Shown: one piece after another, positions 13,385-25,800 of the stretch
Numbering within the stretch: position 1 is the first letter of the stretch
How the letters are laid out: every line of letters starts with the position of its first letter
Source of the DNA: Phoebastria nigripes
Lineage: Eukaryota; Chordata; Aves; Procellariiformes; Diomedeidae
Reading direction: 5' to 3'
Length of the DNA: 64,000 bases
Assembly: GCA_035582835.1 (NCBI GenBank)
Contig: JAYKAV010002761.1
Coordinates: 263,489-327,488, forward strand
Notes under the pieces: model-generated
Seen by the model: only the letters and a program-made list of their open reading frames with translations
Database searches by the model: none
Told to the model about the DNA's origin: nothing
Translations under genes and position numbers: made by a program

Positions 13385-13625
13385 ACCCAGCTAATAACAT
13401 TCTCAAGAGCTCTCTACCACAATGAGATGAGCATGATGTTGTGGGATATAGTCCCTAACCATTTAAGTGCCAAGGTGGTCTCACAATACAGTGGGAGTCT
13501 GCCAACCTTCCCAGTCTGAATGTGCTTAATTATTTGTCTTTAATTAGTCTGAGTTTTGGGGTCTGTTCAGGATTGGTGATGAAAAACTGAGCGGCAGGAA
13601 AGAAAGCCCCTCGAGCCCCCTGGCA
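13385..13625 (+). repeat. Duplicated non-coding element, pair 1 copy B
   Basis: This is the partner of 11890-12130 at an offset of 1495 bp in the first block, rising to 1511 bp in the last because copy B carries about 16 extra bases after GCATGATG. It shares AATAACAT, AGAGCTCTC, CACAATGAGAT, GTGCCAAGGTG, TTTAATTAG, TGAGTTTTGG and CAGGATTG with copy A. It lies about 320 bp before the solo LTR, so the LTR inserted beside it rather than within it. Weak similarity may continue to about 13720. Confidence 0.85.
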
Positions 13626-13942
13626 GTCTGCTTTACATCCTCTTGTCTGCTAAAATGGTGGTATGGAAAGTGGGATTTATCTCCTGAGCAGCTCAAAGTT
13701 TCCCCTCACTTCTTTTTATGGATCAGAAAAAGTTTTCTGGGTACCTAAGCTGGGGAGCAGGCTTATCAGAATTCAGATGGGGAATGTTCAAACAAACCTC
13801 AGGCTTGAATCTTCTATTTCCTGCAGTTTTACACTCTTGACCTTTATGGAGCTATTGCGAAATGACACTAATTTAAGTGAGGAGATGCTCAAATCTAAGA
13901 TTTCCTCTTCAGCAGAGAGAGGTGCTATTCTCTACTTCCAGC
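13626..13942. other. Non-coding, between duplicated element and LTR
   Basis: Unique sequence with an open frame of 104 codons (13663-13977) that runs into the LTR and has no recognisable product, so it is considered chance. Confidence 0.5.
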
Positions 13943-13947
13943 CCTGG
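13943..13947. repeat. Target-site duplication, left copy (CCTGG)
   Basis: CCTGG directly precedes the LTR edge and is repeated exactly at 14545-14549. A 5-bp duplication is typical of ERVL-class integration. Confidence 0.9.
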
Positions 13948-14544
13948 TGTCGTCGTTTAACCCCATCTGGCAACTAAGCCCCACACAGCCACTCACTCAC
14001 TCCCCCGTGGTGGGATGGGGGAGAGAATCAGAAGAATAAAAGTGAGAAAACTCGTGGGTTGAGATAAAGACAGTTTAATAGGTAAAGCAAAAGCCACACG
14101 TGCAAGCAAAGCAAAACAAGGAATTCATTCACCCCTTCCCATTGGCAGGCAGGTGTTCAGCCATCTCCAGGAAAGCAGGGCTCCATCACGCATAAGGGTT
14201 ACTTGGGAAGACAAAATGCCATCACTCCAAATATCCCCCCCCTTCCTCCTTCTTCCCCCAGCTTAATATGCTGAGCATGATGTCATATGGTATGGAATAT
14301 CCCTTTGGTCAGTTGGGGTCAGCTGTCCCGGCTGTGTCCCCTCCCAGCTTCTTGTGCACCCCCAGCCTGCTCGCTGGCGGGGTGGTGTGAGAAGCAGAAA
14401 AGGCCTTGACCCTGTGTAAGCACTGCTCAGCAGTAACTAAAACATCCCTGTATTATCAACACTGTTTTCAGCACAAATCCAAAACATAGCCCCATGCTAG
14501 CTACTATGAAGAAAATTAACTCTATCCCAGCCAAACCCAGCACA
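13948..14544 (-). mobile_element. Solo LTR of avian ERVL-like endogenous retrovirus
   Basis: A 597-bp element lies on the minus strand. On that strand it opens with TGTGCTGGGTTTGGCTGGGA and closes with GGGTTAAACGACGACA, so it has the TG...CA ends of a retroviral LTR. Both sides carry CCTGG, a 5-bp target duplication. I recognise the sequence as a family abundant in neoavian genomes. No internal region (gag, pol or env) or second LTR is present in the window, so this is a solo LTR left by recombination between the two original LTRs. It encodes no protein. The 78-codon frame at 14427-14663 is an LTR read-through artefact. The intact ends and matching flanks suggest a relatively young insertion compared with the other repeats here. 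Confidence 0.93.
14074..14079 (-). promoter_or_regulatory. Probable LTR polyadenylation signal (ATTAAA)
   Basis: On the LTR sense strand ATTAAA lies about 130 bases before the 3' end, where the R region of such LTRs is expected. It is a common variant of AATAAA. Assignment is by position only. Confidence 0.45.
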
Positions 14545-14549
14545 CCTGG
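14545..14549. repeat. Target-site duplication, right copy (CCTGG)
   Basis: An exact match to 13943-13947, it immediately follows the LTR edge. Confidence 0.9.
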
Positions 14550-15894
14550 TTCTGCCCCTCCTGGATAGTTCACAGTATCTCTGAGCATGTCTCCCACTCG
14601 GTCAGCTCGCAGATTGCAAAAGGCTGGAATGCCCTTGCTACCTGACTCCAAGGTTGAAACCATATGGTCAAGTGGCAGGTGATTCTCTGAGAAGGGCCCT
14701 TGGCTCTGTTTTCACTCCCACATGTGGTTTAGTAAAGCCCACAGCTGGTTGCAGGTAGAGCACAGAGCAAGATGCATCTGCCTAATCTGGTTTCTTTTAA
14801 TTGATTTGGAAGCTTAGTGGAGATTCATTAAAGATAAATCCAGTATTGATCCATATTGACTAACTGCAAATAATCGAGTCTCCTTCATGTGTCCTACCAA
14901 AGAGCATACAGTATTCCTCATTTTACTGTAATTTATTCTTTTGTCCTGGTACCTAGAATGGTTATGGGTTTGGCTGTCCAAGTGCTAATGATCCCAGCAA
15001 GGAAATTAAGAACTCTTAAAGAAAATCTTAGAGGATAAGGAAAAACACCCACCCATGAAAAAACGCTTAAAAATTCTTGTAACAAAATTGTCACATGTAC
15101 CAAATTATTTTGCATATTGATATATTTCCAGTCAGAAATGTTCACACTTTGGCCTTCCTCAGAAACCAGTATCTGAAATGCTGTCACAACTATTGGTATC
15201 AATAATGGTATATAAGACACAAATGCAACTACCCATTAGTAACTCGGTACTCCAACAACCCTCTCTGTCTTTCTAGCGGCAGGACTAGCAAGATGTGTAC
15301 ACAGCAAATGGAAACAACCAGATGGTCTTGCAGTTATGACCCTCACTCTCTTCTCTCCCATTGTTTAGTGTTATCACTCATTGTACTATGTCCAAACCCC
15401 TTTACAGATCTGCCAGCATGGATTGCTGGGTAGAGGCCCTAAACTGCAAATTCTTCTGGTGCCTATTTCTGATACTGCATAAACGCTAACTGTTTAGGCT
15501 ATCACGGATGATCTGTGAACCTGATCCTATAAGGCTTACACAAGGTAGTAGTTCTTTGTCACGTGAATCACAGTATTTACTTTCATGGGTGGCTCGTGTG
15601 AGTAATGTTCACACAGGAAATGATTACATGCAGGTTTGGTTCAAGGTTTCTCAGCAGCATAGGCACCACTGAATTTGTTTGCCTTTTTCGCTGACCCTGG
15701 CAGTCTGTTGCCACAGACATTTGCCTGCATTGCCTTTGCACAGAAACAGCCCTGGTAATTTCATGAGGTCCTGTATTTTTTGCTGCTCGCTAGTTGTGTC
15801 ATATTAAATAATATTTTGCAGCTGAAAGGAACCTAGTATTTTAGACTCCCAAAACCTTCACCAAATGCCATCAAGGGATTCCCAGCTGTATCTC
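14550..15894. other. Non-coding unique sequence
   Basis: No gene recognised. The stretch 14760-14900 contains TTTTAATTGATTTGG, CATTAAAGATAAATC and similar AT-rich complex sequence that looks like conserved non-coding DNA. No convincing partner was found for it at the 1.5-kb spacing. Confidence 0.5.
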
Positions 15895-15975
15895 TGTGAA
15901 ATAGTGTCCCCATTTTATCATCTGCAAAACTGAGGCAAGGCCTTGGGCAATGCTATGTAGCAATGTAGCTCTGTC
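15895..15975 (-). mobile_element. MIR/L2-like relic (antisense)
   Basis: Read on the plus strand, 'GTCCCCATTTTATCATCTGC' followed by 'AAAACTGAGGCAAGGCC' is the reverse complement of the well-known MIR/L2 core 'CCTCAGTTT...CATCTGTAAAATGGGG'. It is short and decayed. Confidence 0.6.
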
Positions 15976-18900
15976 AACTGCCCGAGTGTTTATCTGTTTA
16001 CCAAAATGAGTACAGGGCCTTAAATAACTCAGGTTCGCTTACTTATGCATGTTGTCCTCACTCAGGTGGCATTTTGCTCTTCAGGGTATGGGTTGCATGA
16101 ATAAGTACTGTGAGACTGTTATTTCAAATGCCTGTGTTCTCTGTGTTTTATCTTCACCTTGTCTCTAGTGACCTCTTTGGGGGAAAGGCTGTGCAATCTT
16201 TGGTGAGACACATCACTTCAGTAGAGGTGTTGACTCACTTATGGCTTCAGATTAAACTGGTAAGGCTGAAGTGTCGTTGCTCCCAACCACCCACCCTCCC
16301 CTATGCTTCTTTCTCCTGAGATTGCTGGCTCCAGAGCAGGGATGGCCCAGGAGCTCTTGAACTGTTACCATTTATAGCCCAGCATATTACAGTAAACTGG
16401 CATTGGCTCTGGTTTTCTTTCACATATTGGCCTGTAAATTGCAGCAGTTCAAGAGCTGATCCTTCTCTGCTCTGAGGTTATTATTCCCAGTCATAGACTG
16501 GGTAATCCCGGGATGAGGGACAGGCAGGTGTCCTAGGGTAGTAATCACTGCACCGTCCCAGCTAAAGGCATCAGCAAATGCAATTCAAGACTCGCTCTGT
16601 TTGTTGCTGCGGGGCTGTGTTAAGCCCCTACCAGTGACAGCAGGGATTTACGCTGGCCGTGCATGGGCCTGTTGTTTGGAAAGATCGAAGACTGAGTTGA
16701 GAATGACATCATAGGTGACAAAACCTAAAAACCAAAAAAAGTTTCTTCTGAGTCACTCTCCAGATGTTGTTGCTGAATATGACTCCCCTTTTCAGACATA
16801 CGTGCACATTAACTGGCACTAATTCAGTGGGAAAGCCGATGATGGGAACTGTCTCAGGTGTCTTGAACTGCATGAATGGCCTGTGTTATGGCTGAGCAGA
16901 TACTCTACCTTATACCACCTGTGCTGACAGGGAAGTGAACTTTGTACATGAATGAGGAGCTGACATTTCAGGAGTGGACATGCCATGTCTTTTAATGCTG
17001 TCTGTCAGACCGGAGGGTTCTGAACAGGATAACATGAGGTGGTCAAAACATATAGCGACCTAGTGTTTATTGAAGACTTCCAAAGCTGCACTGAATCAGG
17101 TTAGGGAAAATAGCTCTTGGTTTATACTGAGAAGCTGATGGGAATGCTCCTCTCCCTCTTTGGTTCCCCTCTGGCTTAGAGGATATATCGCAGAAGAGTC
17201 ATCTTGCTAGACCAGCCTCTGTACTCACCTGGGAGTTGTATGTTTGTCAGGCTAAGTAAAAAGAAAAACAATTAGTTTTAAATGACAGCTGACTTTGGGT
17301 TCTGACTGAGCTCGAGTTGATGAGTTGCACCAGGTTAAAATGTTACAACTCTCATTCTTCAGCCCCATGCCTGTCTCATAACTCACCCGAAACATATGTC
17401 CATCCTTCATGTGCCACATTGAGCATATTAGTGCCTATTTCCATTAGAGGTACCATACCAAATTTCAGCAGCTAAGGGGTGGTGCTCATCTTGTTCTGAA
17501 TGTCTCATGTGAGATCAGTAACTTTGGTAGGGGGAGTCAGTCGGGAGAATGACATTTTTTGCAGTTCTGTAAGGGGGGAATGGTTGATGAGGTAGAAAGG
17601 AAAATATTCTAGGGATTTAATTTTTAAAAAGATTACTGAAAGACCCTCAGCACACATTTTTCCTTCCTTCTTAAGCAGGAATATGCTTAAGATTTTTAGA
17701 AAAAATCTCTAAGAAGTTAAGATTTCAGTTTCATGTCTAAATTTTTTTCTCAGACGTGTCTGCTATCAGTGGGACTTTCTTGCTGGAGTAGGATTGAATC
17801 ATTCCACTCTGTCTGGATATTCATTGCACTCCTATGCAAGAGTTTCCCATTCCCTAAAAAATACATGATTTCTTTCTCCCGCTTTCCTGCCTCCAGCAAA
17901 TTAATTTTGCTCTCCTTTTATGAATGAATGAGGGATGGGATGGCCTTTATAATTGTTTGTTAGCAAGGCAAGGCAGTGCTTCATCCTCCTCTCTTCTGGA
18001 TTTGAGTTCCTTATTAGTTCTGCTCCCTGTTGGCCATCAGTATTTCAGCTATGTATGACCTGTTCCTTATGGCTCTGCAAAGTTACACCATTGGTGGTAT
18101 GGTTCAGTTCCCTGTTTGACCACAGTGTTTCGGTGTTGTCTTGAGGTCCCCACTTAACTCTTGGTGCATCATAATAACACTTGTACTTTCTTGGGATGGT
18201 ACGTGTTTCATGTAGTTGTGAGATTTTCAGATGCTGAGGTAAGAGGGACCCTAGATACACCTGGGACACGTGAAAATGGGCTCCCTTCAGAGGTAATAAA
18301 CGTAAAGGACATAATCTGAAAGGGATGGGGGTATGGTGTGTGTATTCCTGGAGTCCCTTGTTTCTGCTGTGTTCTGAGAGGTTCTGTTCTGAGAGGTTCT
18401 GCAGGATTTGAGCACATTTTGTAAATATGGACCACTGCCGTAGTCCAGCTTAGATGATCAAGCACCCTTATCAGCCCCAAATTTTCAGAGAACCACCCAT
18501 CAGCAGATCCAGTGATGTTCTTGATTAATTTGACTCACACAGCACACAAGTACAATAAGGAACTTGGTCAAATGAAAGTCTTTTTCATTATTCTTTTTTT
18601 CTCTTGCAACAAAGCTGGCAGGGCAACTGCCCAGCACATGTGAATCAATGTATTCATAGTTCTGGGAAGTCATTTCTTTCTTTTATTATTTTTACCATTA
18701 GAAACTGTTGGTTAATTAGGCTGAAATACAGAGTGGACAAAGGAACCAGAAGGGTGTGTTGTGACTTCAGGCAGAGCAATCTGGGTGCTGTTCCCAGGGA
18801 GAGATTAGTAGCTCTCTTGCTGAGAGATTCTGGTGCGTAGCCAGCTCTGAACAGCCAGTACAGCATGCAGCCACCCCTGAAGTGGAGAGAAAGTGAATTT

Positions 18901-21900
18901 AGGAGAGGAGGCCAGGACAAGTCTCTATTCTTACAAGTCACGTGAACTGTAATGCCAGACACAATTTATCTGTGGTGTCTTATCTAATTCAAGAAACTAT
19001 TACAGGATTTATAAAAAAAGAAAATCTTTGCTAAGATTTGAACCTTACTAAAAGTATTAGAAATATCAGACTTAAACAACAGAAGAACCCTGCTCTGCAT
19101 CATTTGACAGCACTTCTTCCTTCCATGATTTAGTTTTCCTAAAAACTGCTAACAACCAACCAGTTTTGTTTGAATACACAGGATCCAGTGTATTCCACTG
19201 AACTTGTGTTCGGTGCCAGGCTACAAGGTCACTTCATAAAAATAGGGCACTGTCTCTATCATAACCTAGACCTATTTGCAATTCACCCCTTTCACCTTGG
19301 CTGCAAAGCTGTTTGTTTTCGTCATGACATAAGCTGAATATTTATAATAATGAGCCTTTATTGAACGGTGGTGTCCAAACTCATGGTATTACTTGCAGCA
19401 ACACTTGGGGTAATGAAGAGTTCAATATTATCAGTCACAGACTTGGTTTTGATAGCAGTGTACTGACTTCTGCTATGTGGAGAGACTGATGTAGCTGGAC
19501 TGAAAAGGACTTTATAAACAGCAGTTTTGCTTAGGGCACCAGCTGTCAATCATTTACTGTGAGAGCCTGCAAATGAGGTTAGTGTGCTGGGTACACATGT
19601 TATCTGTTGTTTAATCAAGTCCTTGATGCAATCTTCATGGTCTTTCTAGATTCCTGGAGGAGGCTTTGGACAGGGATGTAAAAAAATTGTCAAGAAGTGC
19701 ACCTGGAATGACAGAGTGATAGAAAACTCTAGTCAGATGATATTCTTAGAGAGGTTAGCAAGCCTGACTTGGTGACAGATGAACTGGAGGGTGATGTCTG
19801 ATTTCAAAGAGAATGACTTTCACATTTTTTGTCTGACAAAATGAAGCTGAATGAACTGGAATTTATGAAAGATAATTTTTATAAAATTATTTTAATCCAT
19901 AATAAAGTTTCCCATTCCATTAAGTAGTATTTCAACAGTTTACACTGCAAATGGGCTCCTATTCAAACTGCACTGCTAGGTCATTCATTAAAGTGTGATG
20001 ACTTTAATACTGTCTAAGTTGAAGAGACCTATGTCAACCCATATTACAGTGGCAACTACTCCCTTCTTGGCCACTAGAGCAATTGATTGCTTTATGATAC
20101 AATCCCATGTTTTGTACCAGCTTTCTCAAGCCTGTCCATCTCCTGGTGAGGAACGCTTTCTCTTCTACAAACAGCTGCTGTTGTACTGAAGGGCAAGGAA
20201 GCACCCAAGAAATTTGCCAATTAGTTCTTGTGAGGAGGGAAAGAGCCCAGCAGGAAAGTGGCATTTTCTCTCTGTAATAAAAAGAGCTGAAGCCCTCTCT
20301 CTTCATCTCCTTCGGCCCTGGTGCAAATTCTTGATGGGATTTTACTTGGTTGCACAGCAAAACTGGCCTTTTGATCTTCAGTGAGGCCCCAGGGCCTTGA
20401 ATAGTGAGAATCACTTTTTAAATTCAATCTTTAACACAATGCTGCTATTTTAAATCAGAAAGGACTACTTGTTGGGAAAGGAAAATGCATTTGGTCCCAC
20501 TTGGACAACAACTCGGAGTTGCTGCATGGCTGGTGCAAGGGGAGTAACCAGGAGTGGTAACCTGTGCAGTGGCTGTACAGTTGCTGGCACCCAGGGAATT
20601 GGTGGGTCTCTGCCCAGTTTCAGTGGACAGGTGTCATTTCCACATGGTGAAAAAAATGATCCTCCGAAGCAGGCACTAATTGGCCCCCTTGTTGGCAATC
20701 TCAGCAGACATGCCAGAGTGAATGGGCATGAAATCCCACTCAAACCCTTTGTGGTTTTCTCCTCAGGTCAAGGTTGAGGTGCTTTGGCAGGGAAGTGTGA
20801 GGAAGGCTGACACTGCTGCTGTCAGTCTCCAGGTCTGTCAAGCTGCCACTTTTTTAAGCACTGAAACACAGGGGTTTGGGCTTTTAAGATGTGTTTTTAT
20901 TACCGTGTTAAACTTTGTTCTTTCAGAAGTGTTGTCCTTTGGGGGGGTTGTAAATGCCAGTGAACAAGGGAAATTTCTAATCTGCACCTAAGGCACTACA
21001 CACAGCAATTTATTACTTACCTGGAGTCTGCCTTCCCTAACGTTTCTAACATGCACCATCATAGCCCACCACCATCTTCTACACAGAGTAAGGGAGATCC
21101 CGCTCCTTTATATGTGGTCCGTGTGACCCAGAATAGTTCAGGCCTACAAGTTATGCTTTTATAATAGATGCCATATAGGACTTGAGAATTTATCATCTAA
21201 ATAGAAATTTCATCAAATGCATTACTTCAGCATCAAATATATCAAGTGTAGAAGCTTTTTAAGGCAGTACGATGATTTTAAGGGAACTTAATTCAAGATA
21301 CTTGAAAGTTTGTGAATGATAGCATTGATCTATACAAGGACATTTACGTAAAAAAGACTCACTGATTCTTTAATACACACAAATGGTTTGGAAGGGATGT
21401 AGATTTTTAAAACTCCTCCAGAAGATTGTGTTGCAGCATCCCCTGGCACTGTATGAAGGCTTTGGTTCAGTTCTGCGTTTACACACAAGCTAACAAGGAA
21501 GTCTGTGGGGACAGCACACAGAGCAGTCAGCCAGCAAGACTTATGACGCCAGCTTTTGCAGGGCTTGCTTTCATCCCTGCAAGTTATTTCTTAGAAAAGA
21601 CAAACAATCCATTAAAAATTGTAAGCATCTTGACTACTTTTCTGTTTTCTGAAAGCTTCTGTAGAGAGACTTACAGTCACTACTAATGCTGGTTTAGTAT
21701 GAATTTCTGGCCCAGACCCTGAGGGCTCTTTACTTGCTGTTGGATTTTTTTTTTTCCCCACTAATGCTTTGCAAAACCACAGAGGGTATTAGCTCAGCTG
21801 AGAGCAGGTAATGTTGCAAAGAAGGGAACTGTTTTCATTGTCATTTTCCTCAATGTTCTTTAAAGCTTTTGTGCTGTAACTAGCTCAAATAAGCACTTTG

Positions 21901-22659
21901 CTCTAGAATTTGTGCCAGATAACAGGTTTTCCCAAACTTAGTGCTCTCGTTACAAGAGCTGTACATTATCTATATCGAATGTTTCCTGCAGATTTTGATC
22001 ATGTGTTTTTACACCCTTTATCTAAAACAGGTTATGGGGAACAATTGATATGGGGGCCTACCTAAGGAGATGCTCCATATGCTCAGATTTTGGTGCTTAC
22101 AGGTCTGCTGTGGCTCTTTCCACTGTAACATTAGCGATACAAATTAAATAAGCCTGAAAGCTGCAGAAAGCGGCTTACAAACTGCACCTGTGCGCAGCTG
22201 AGTTCAGGACAGCAGTGGAAACAAACCAAGCGCACAGACTTTCCTTTCTTTCCAACTTTCCTTCTGTTTCTTTTTACCTGGCTCTTCTAGCAGCCAAAAT
22301 CATGTTACGTGATACTGGGAATCTGCTGAAGCCCCGGCAAAGAAATTCTGGATTACAGGTGGGCAAATAGCTGAATGTGGCCAGAAGAACAAATCCCTGG
22401 ACTTGGAGAGAGGGAAAGGCTTTAAGGGGGAGCAGCTGCTACTGTGTCTGCTCTGAGGGGCCACACTTCACAATGAAGTTAAAAAGGTTAGAGTTCAGGG
22501 AAGAGTGACAGAAAGAATTAACTGAATGGAAACCTGGTTTGGAATGCGGGAGTCAAGGATCTTCATACATGTTGTTCATCAAAGAGAAGGTTAAACAGTG
22601 ATAACAATATCTACAGGGAAAAAAATACAAGCAGTAACATGAGCAAAAAGTTATAAAAG
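15976..22659. other. Non-coding unique sequence, no gene seen
   Basis: A long stretch without a recognisable gene or transposon. Open frames up to 126 codons (20034-20414 minus) overlap frames on the other strand and show no known domain. A 15-bp tandem duplication is listed separately. The section around 20466-20770 is complex and less AT-rich than its surroundings, with several overlapping open frames and no identity I can give. Confidence 0.5.
18370..18399. repeat. Exact 15-bp tandem duplication
   Basis: The unit TGTTCTGAGAGGTTC occurs twice in direct succession. It is a minor slippage-type repeat. Confidence 0.95.
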
Positions 22660-22830
22660 AGTCCAGGGCTGGAAGGTGAGGCTTGACTAATTCAGACTAG
22701 ATATAAGGCACATTTTTATCAAGGAGGATAATTAACTGTTGGAACAATTTAAGGGCTGAAGTGGTTTCTCTGTCACAGGAAAATATTGCATGTTGTGCTG
22801 TAAGATGCGCTCCAGTTTAATCATGGCCTT
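22660..22830 (+). mobile_element. Ancient CR1/L3-type LINE 3' fragment
   Basis: The plus strand reads CAGACTAGATATAAGGCAC, then ATTTTTATCAAGGAGGATAA, TTAACTGTTGGAACAATTTA and later AAGATGCGCTCCAGTTTAAT. The order and wording follow the 3' part of the old reptile/bird CR1 (L3-like) family, where 'AGAAATAAGG', 'GGTAATTAA', 'CATTGGAACAATTTACC', and 'AAGATATGCTCTAGTTCAA' appear in series. It is highly diverged and carries no open reverse-transcriptase frame. Confidence 0.75.
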
Positions 22831-25800
22831 TGGATTCAAAACGGGAGATAATAGAGATTCAGACAGTATGGAAGAGGTGAAAATAAGTGATAACGCTGGT
22901 GCTTGTCTACTGTTAAAAATCTATGAAGTTTATCAAGTCTGATTTGCACAATATATATTTTTTCTTTTAGAATTATTGTCAGAAGCAAAATTTTCCTTTT
23001 TTGTTGTATCTTTACATTTTTTATTTTGTTTTATGACATACACAGTGTTTCTACTAATCTGAAATAACATAACTTTTTAAAAAAGAATTATTAAAGAGCT
23101 GACTTGTTTTAGTGCCAAACGGTTTTAAGGCACCCAAACTGGAGAGACGAAGATTCTATTCTGGGAGGTTTAAGTAGCAACTGTCTCAATCTTTTAACAA
23201 TGAAGTACAAAACCCACCAAGTATAATTCTATATTTGTATGTGTAATGCACTATAAATATTGACATGTTAGAGAAAATACCAATAGATTAAGGTAACATA
23301 AAAAGACCTCAAAATACAATTCTGAAAATAAGCAATTCCTAAATGTAAAGTATTCCAAATTAAATTTTTATTGTGCTTTTTTTTTCCTGATGAAATTTTC
23401 ACCAAAATCCACATATTTTTTCTATTTGCATCAAGATGGGTATGTTTGTAGGAGTACCTATGTAACAGTATAATTTGGAACAGCTGTAAGTGTGACTTTT
23501 TTTTTTGCATTTGGAAGTGAGAGATCTGCATTCCAAGGATTTAAAAGTCTTTGTTTCCCACTTGAAATCACTTGTTCTGTAGATATAATCCCACTTGGAT
23601 GTCTTATATTCTTGTTTAGGTTTGTCAATTGTTAAATTTAATTAACAGCAGTTTTGAAAACGAGCAAAAAAGAAGTGCAAAGATGAAATGCTAGATGAAA
23701 CAAGGCAAAGGCTGGAAACGGTGATTGCAAGGCTATAACCAGGTAAATTTAAATAAAGGCCAATTAGGCAGCCCCAGGGGAGGGGTTTAAGGGAATAGTT
23801 ATCATCCTGCTTGGTCAGAAGACAAGCAATGCATGGTTCAAGGGCTCCAGGCTATGATCCATTAAATGAATGCCCCTGTAGTGGTATAACTGCTAATACA
23901 CGTCCTCAAAGTAGTATTTCCTCTGAGCTTCATCTTTTATGTATTTATGTAACTTACAGGCGGGTTCCCACTTTTTGTATGTAAAGTCTCTCTCTGTTGT
24001 TCTCTTTGGGCTCAGATGTATGATCAATTTACCATGTATTAGATGGTCTGTGGTCATTGACTTCACATTGGTTTTAGTTGATGTGTTTTTAGCTTATTTA
24101 CCATAGCGGAGGTACCCATCTGGTCAGGTACCACAGAGTAGCAACACTAAGGCTCGTTTACTCCTGTTCTAAGTTGAGTGGCGGAATGGTGCGTTGTAAA
24201 ACTTCCATAACCTGTGCTGTGCTTCAGTCGGAAGCATCCGAGGATGTTGTCTAAAAGGTCAGTGAGTGTGACTGCCAATTACTTGAACTGTGAAACAGTG
24301 TGAGTACATCTTTGTATTAGCTCTGATAAAACAAATAATTCAGGATAAAAAAAAAGAAAGCAAAGGTTTTACTGGTGATCAGTAAGCATTTAAGTAAAAT
24401 TAAATTTCTATTGATTTAAACAGAAAGGAGATAGGAGTGATATGAATTACATAAGGAAGTATAATAGGAATTACACAGCTGCATTAATTTTATGTACTGG
24501 TAAATGTACGAAATATAATTTTATTATACAATGCTGCTGGGTATAGCACCATGAATAAACTCTCTTCTGCTGCAATGCCTACAAGACTATGCCAGTTGAT
24601 ATATATTTTGGGTTTATTTTGTTTGTTTGCCTTTTAATGTCACCTCATTCTCTCTTGTCTTTCCCCTCCCCTCATGTTTGCTTTGCCCCTGTTGCATCTG
24701 GTTGTAACCTGGATTGTAAATTATCTGAGGTAAGAGGCCATCCGTTTAGTAAGTGTGTGTGTGTAGTGGCTGATACAGCGGAGTACCACAATAATTATAT
24801 CAGTCGTGTTGGAGTCCAAGAGACTGCTAATGGAGCTCTGCCCAGGGAAGAAGGTTTGTAGGATTAGGTTGTTAATATCCAGCAGAATCCATAGCAGTTG
24901 GGAAGGAGCAGCAGATATATGGTAAATATTGCCCGGAGCATACAACTTTGGCTGAAAGGGTCAAGGTGGGGAAAGGTAACCAAGTAGGTCTTTTCATAAA
25001 GGTCCTGACTTTTGCAATCCTATGTGGGGAAGGAGATGACTTTGCTTGAGGTAGAGGATGGATTTGGAAACAGATGTAGCTGAGAGTAAGAAAAGCTGTG
25101 CTTCTAACCCTGTACCACTGAAGTCAGTGGAATATTCACCTCCATGGATGACCTTATGGATCACGTCCCATGGGAGGAGTGCCACCTCCCTGCTTCTCAC
25201 TGTATGGCTCCTGACAGACAGTCTGAGCTTCTGCACACCTAGATCACGTGGGGCCGTTCCTTTAGACAGTAAAAGTGTCAGAGAGGTAGCCTTGAATGGT
25301 GACATATAACTGAACTGCTGCAAAACTGTGAATTAAGTTGGGAACTTGGAACTTTTCCTCATTTAAGGAACCGTGAGAGAGAACAGGGCAGGGACTGAGC
25401 AAAGTCACTGGCCTAAGTGTTGAGAGAGATAATTTCTGAGGCATGGGAAAATCACAAGATAAAAATATCCTTGGGAAGCAGCATTTACAGCACTGGGTGG
25501 TGCAAGAAAATATAGGTGGAGGAAGTTTCTAGAGAAAGCATCCTTTAAAAGTACTACAGTTTTTGATGTGATAAACATCCTTCAAAGCAAACAGAACAGC
25601 TGCAAAATATGATAAAAATCACTTGAAAGTTCATTGATTTTGCAGTAAAACTGTAAGTACTTCACTTTATAATAATTGTTCCTCTCATGCTCTCAAATCT
25701 TGTACTTGAGCTACAAGAGTGTTCGGGTCAGGGTTGCATTCAGAAAATAGGCACAAAAAGACAATGAAGCTCAACTAGAGAGATACTTTAATCATGAGCT

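Noticed and set aside
11890..13625. Pair 1 copies as the two LTRs of one old retroelement
   Set aside because: No TG...CA edges, no flanking target duplication and no primer-site or retroviral interior are visible. Kept only as an alternative explanation.
14427..14663. 78-codon minus frame
   Set aside because: It spans the LTR edge and adjoining host DNA, so it is an artefact of the LTR sequence.
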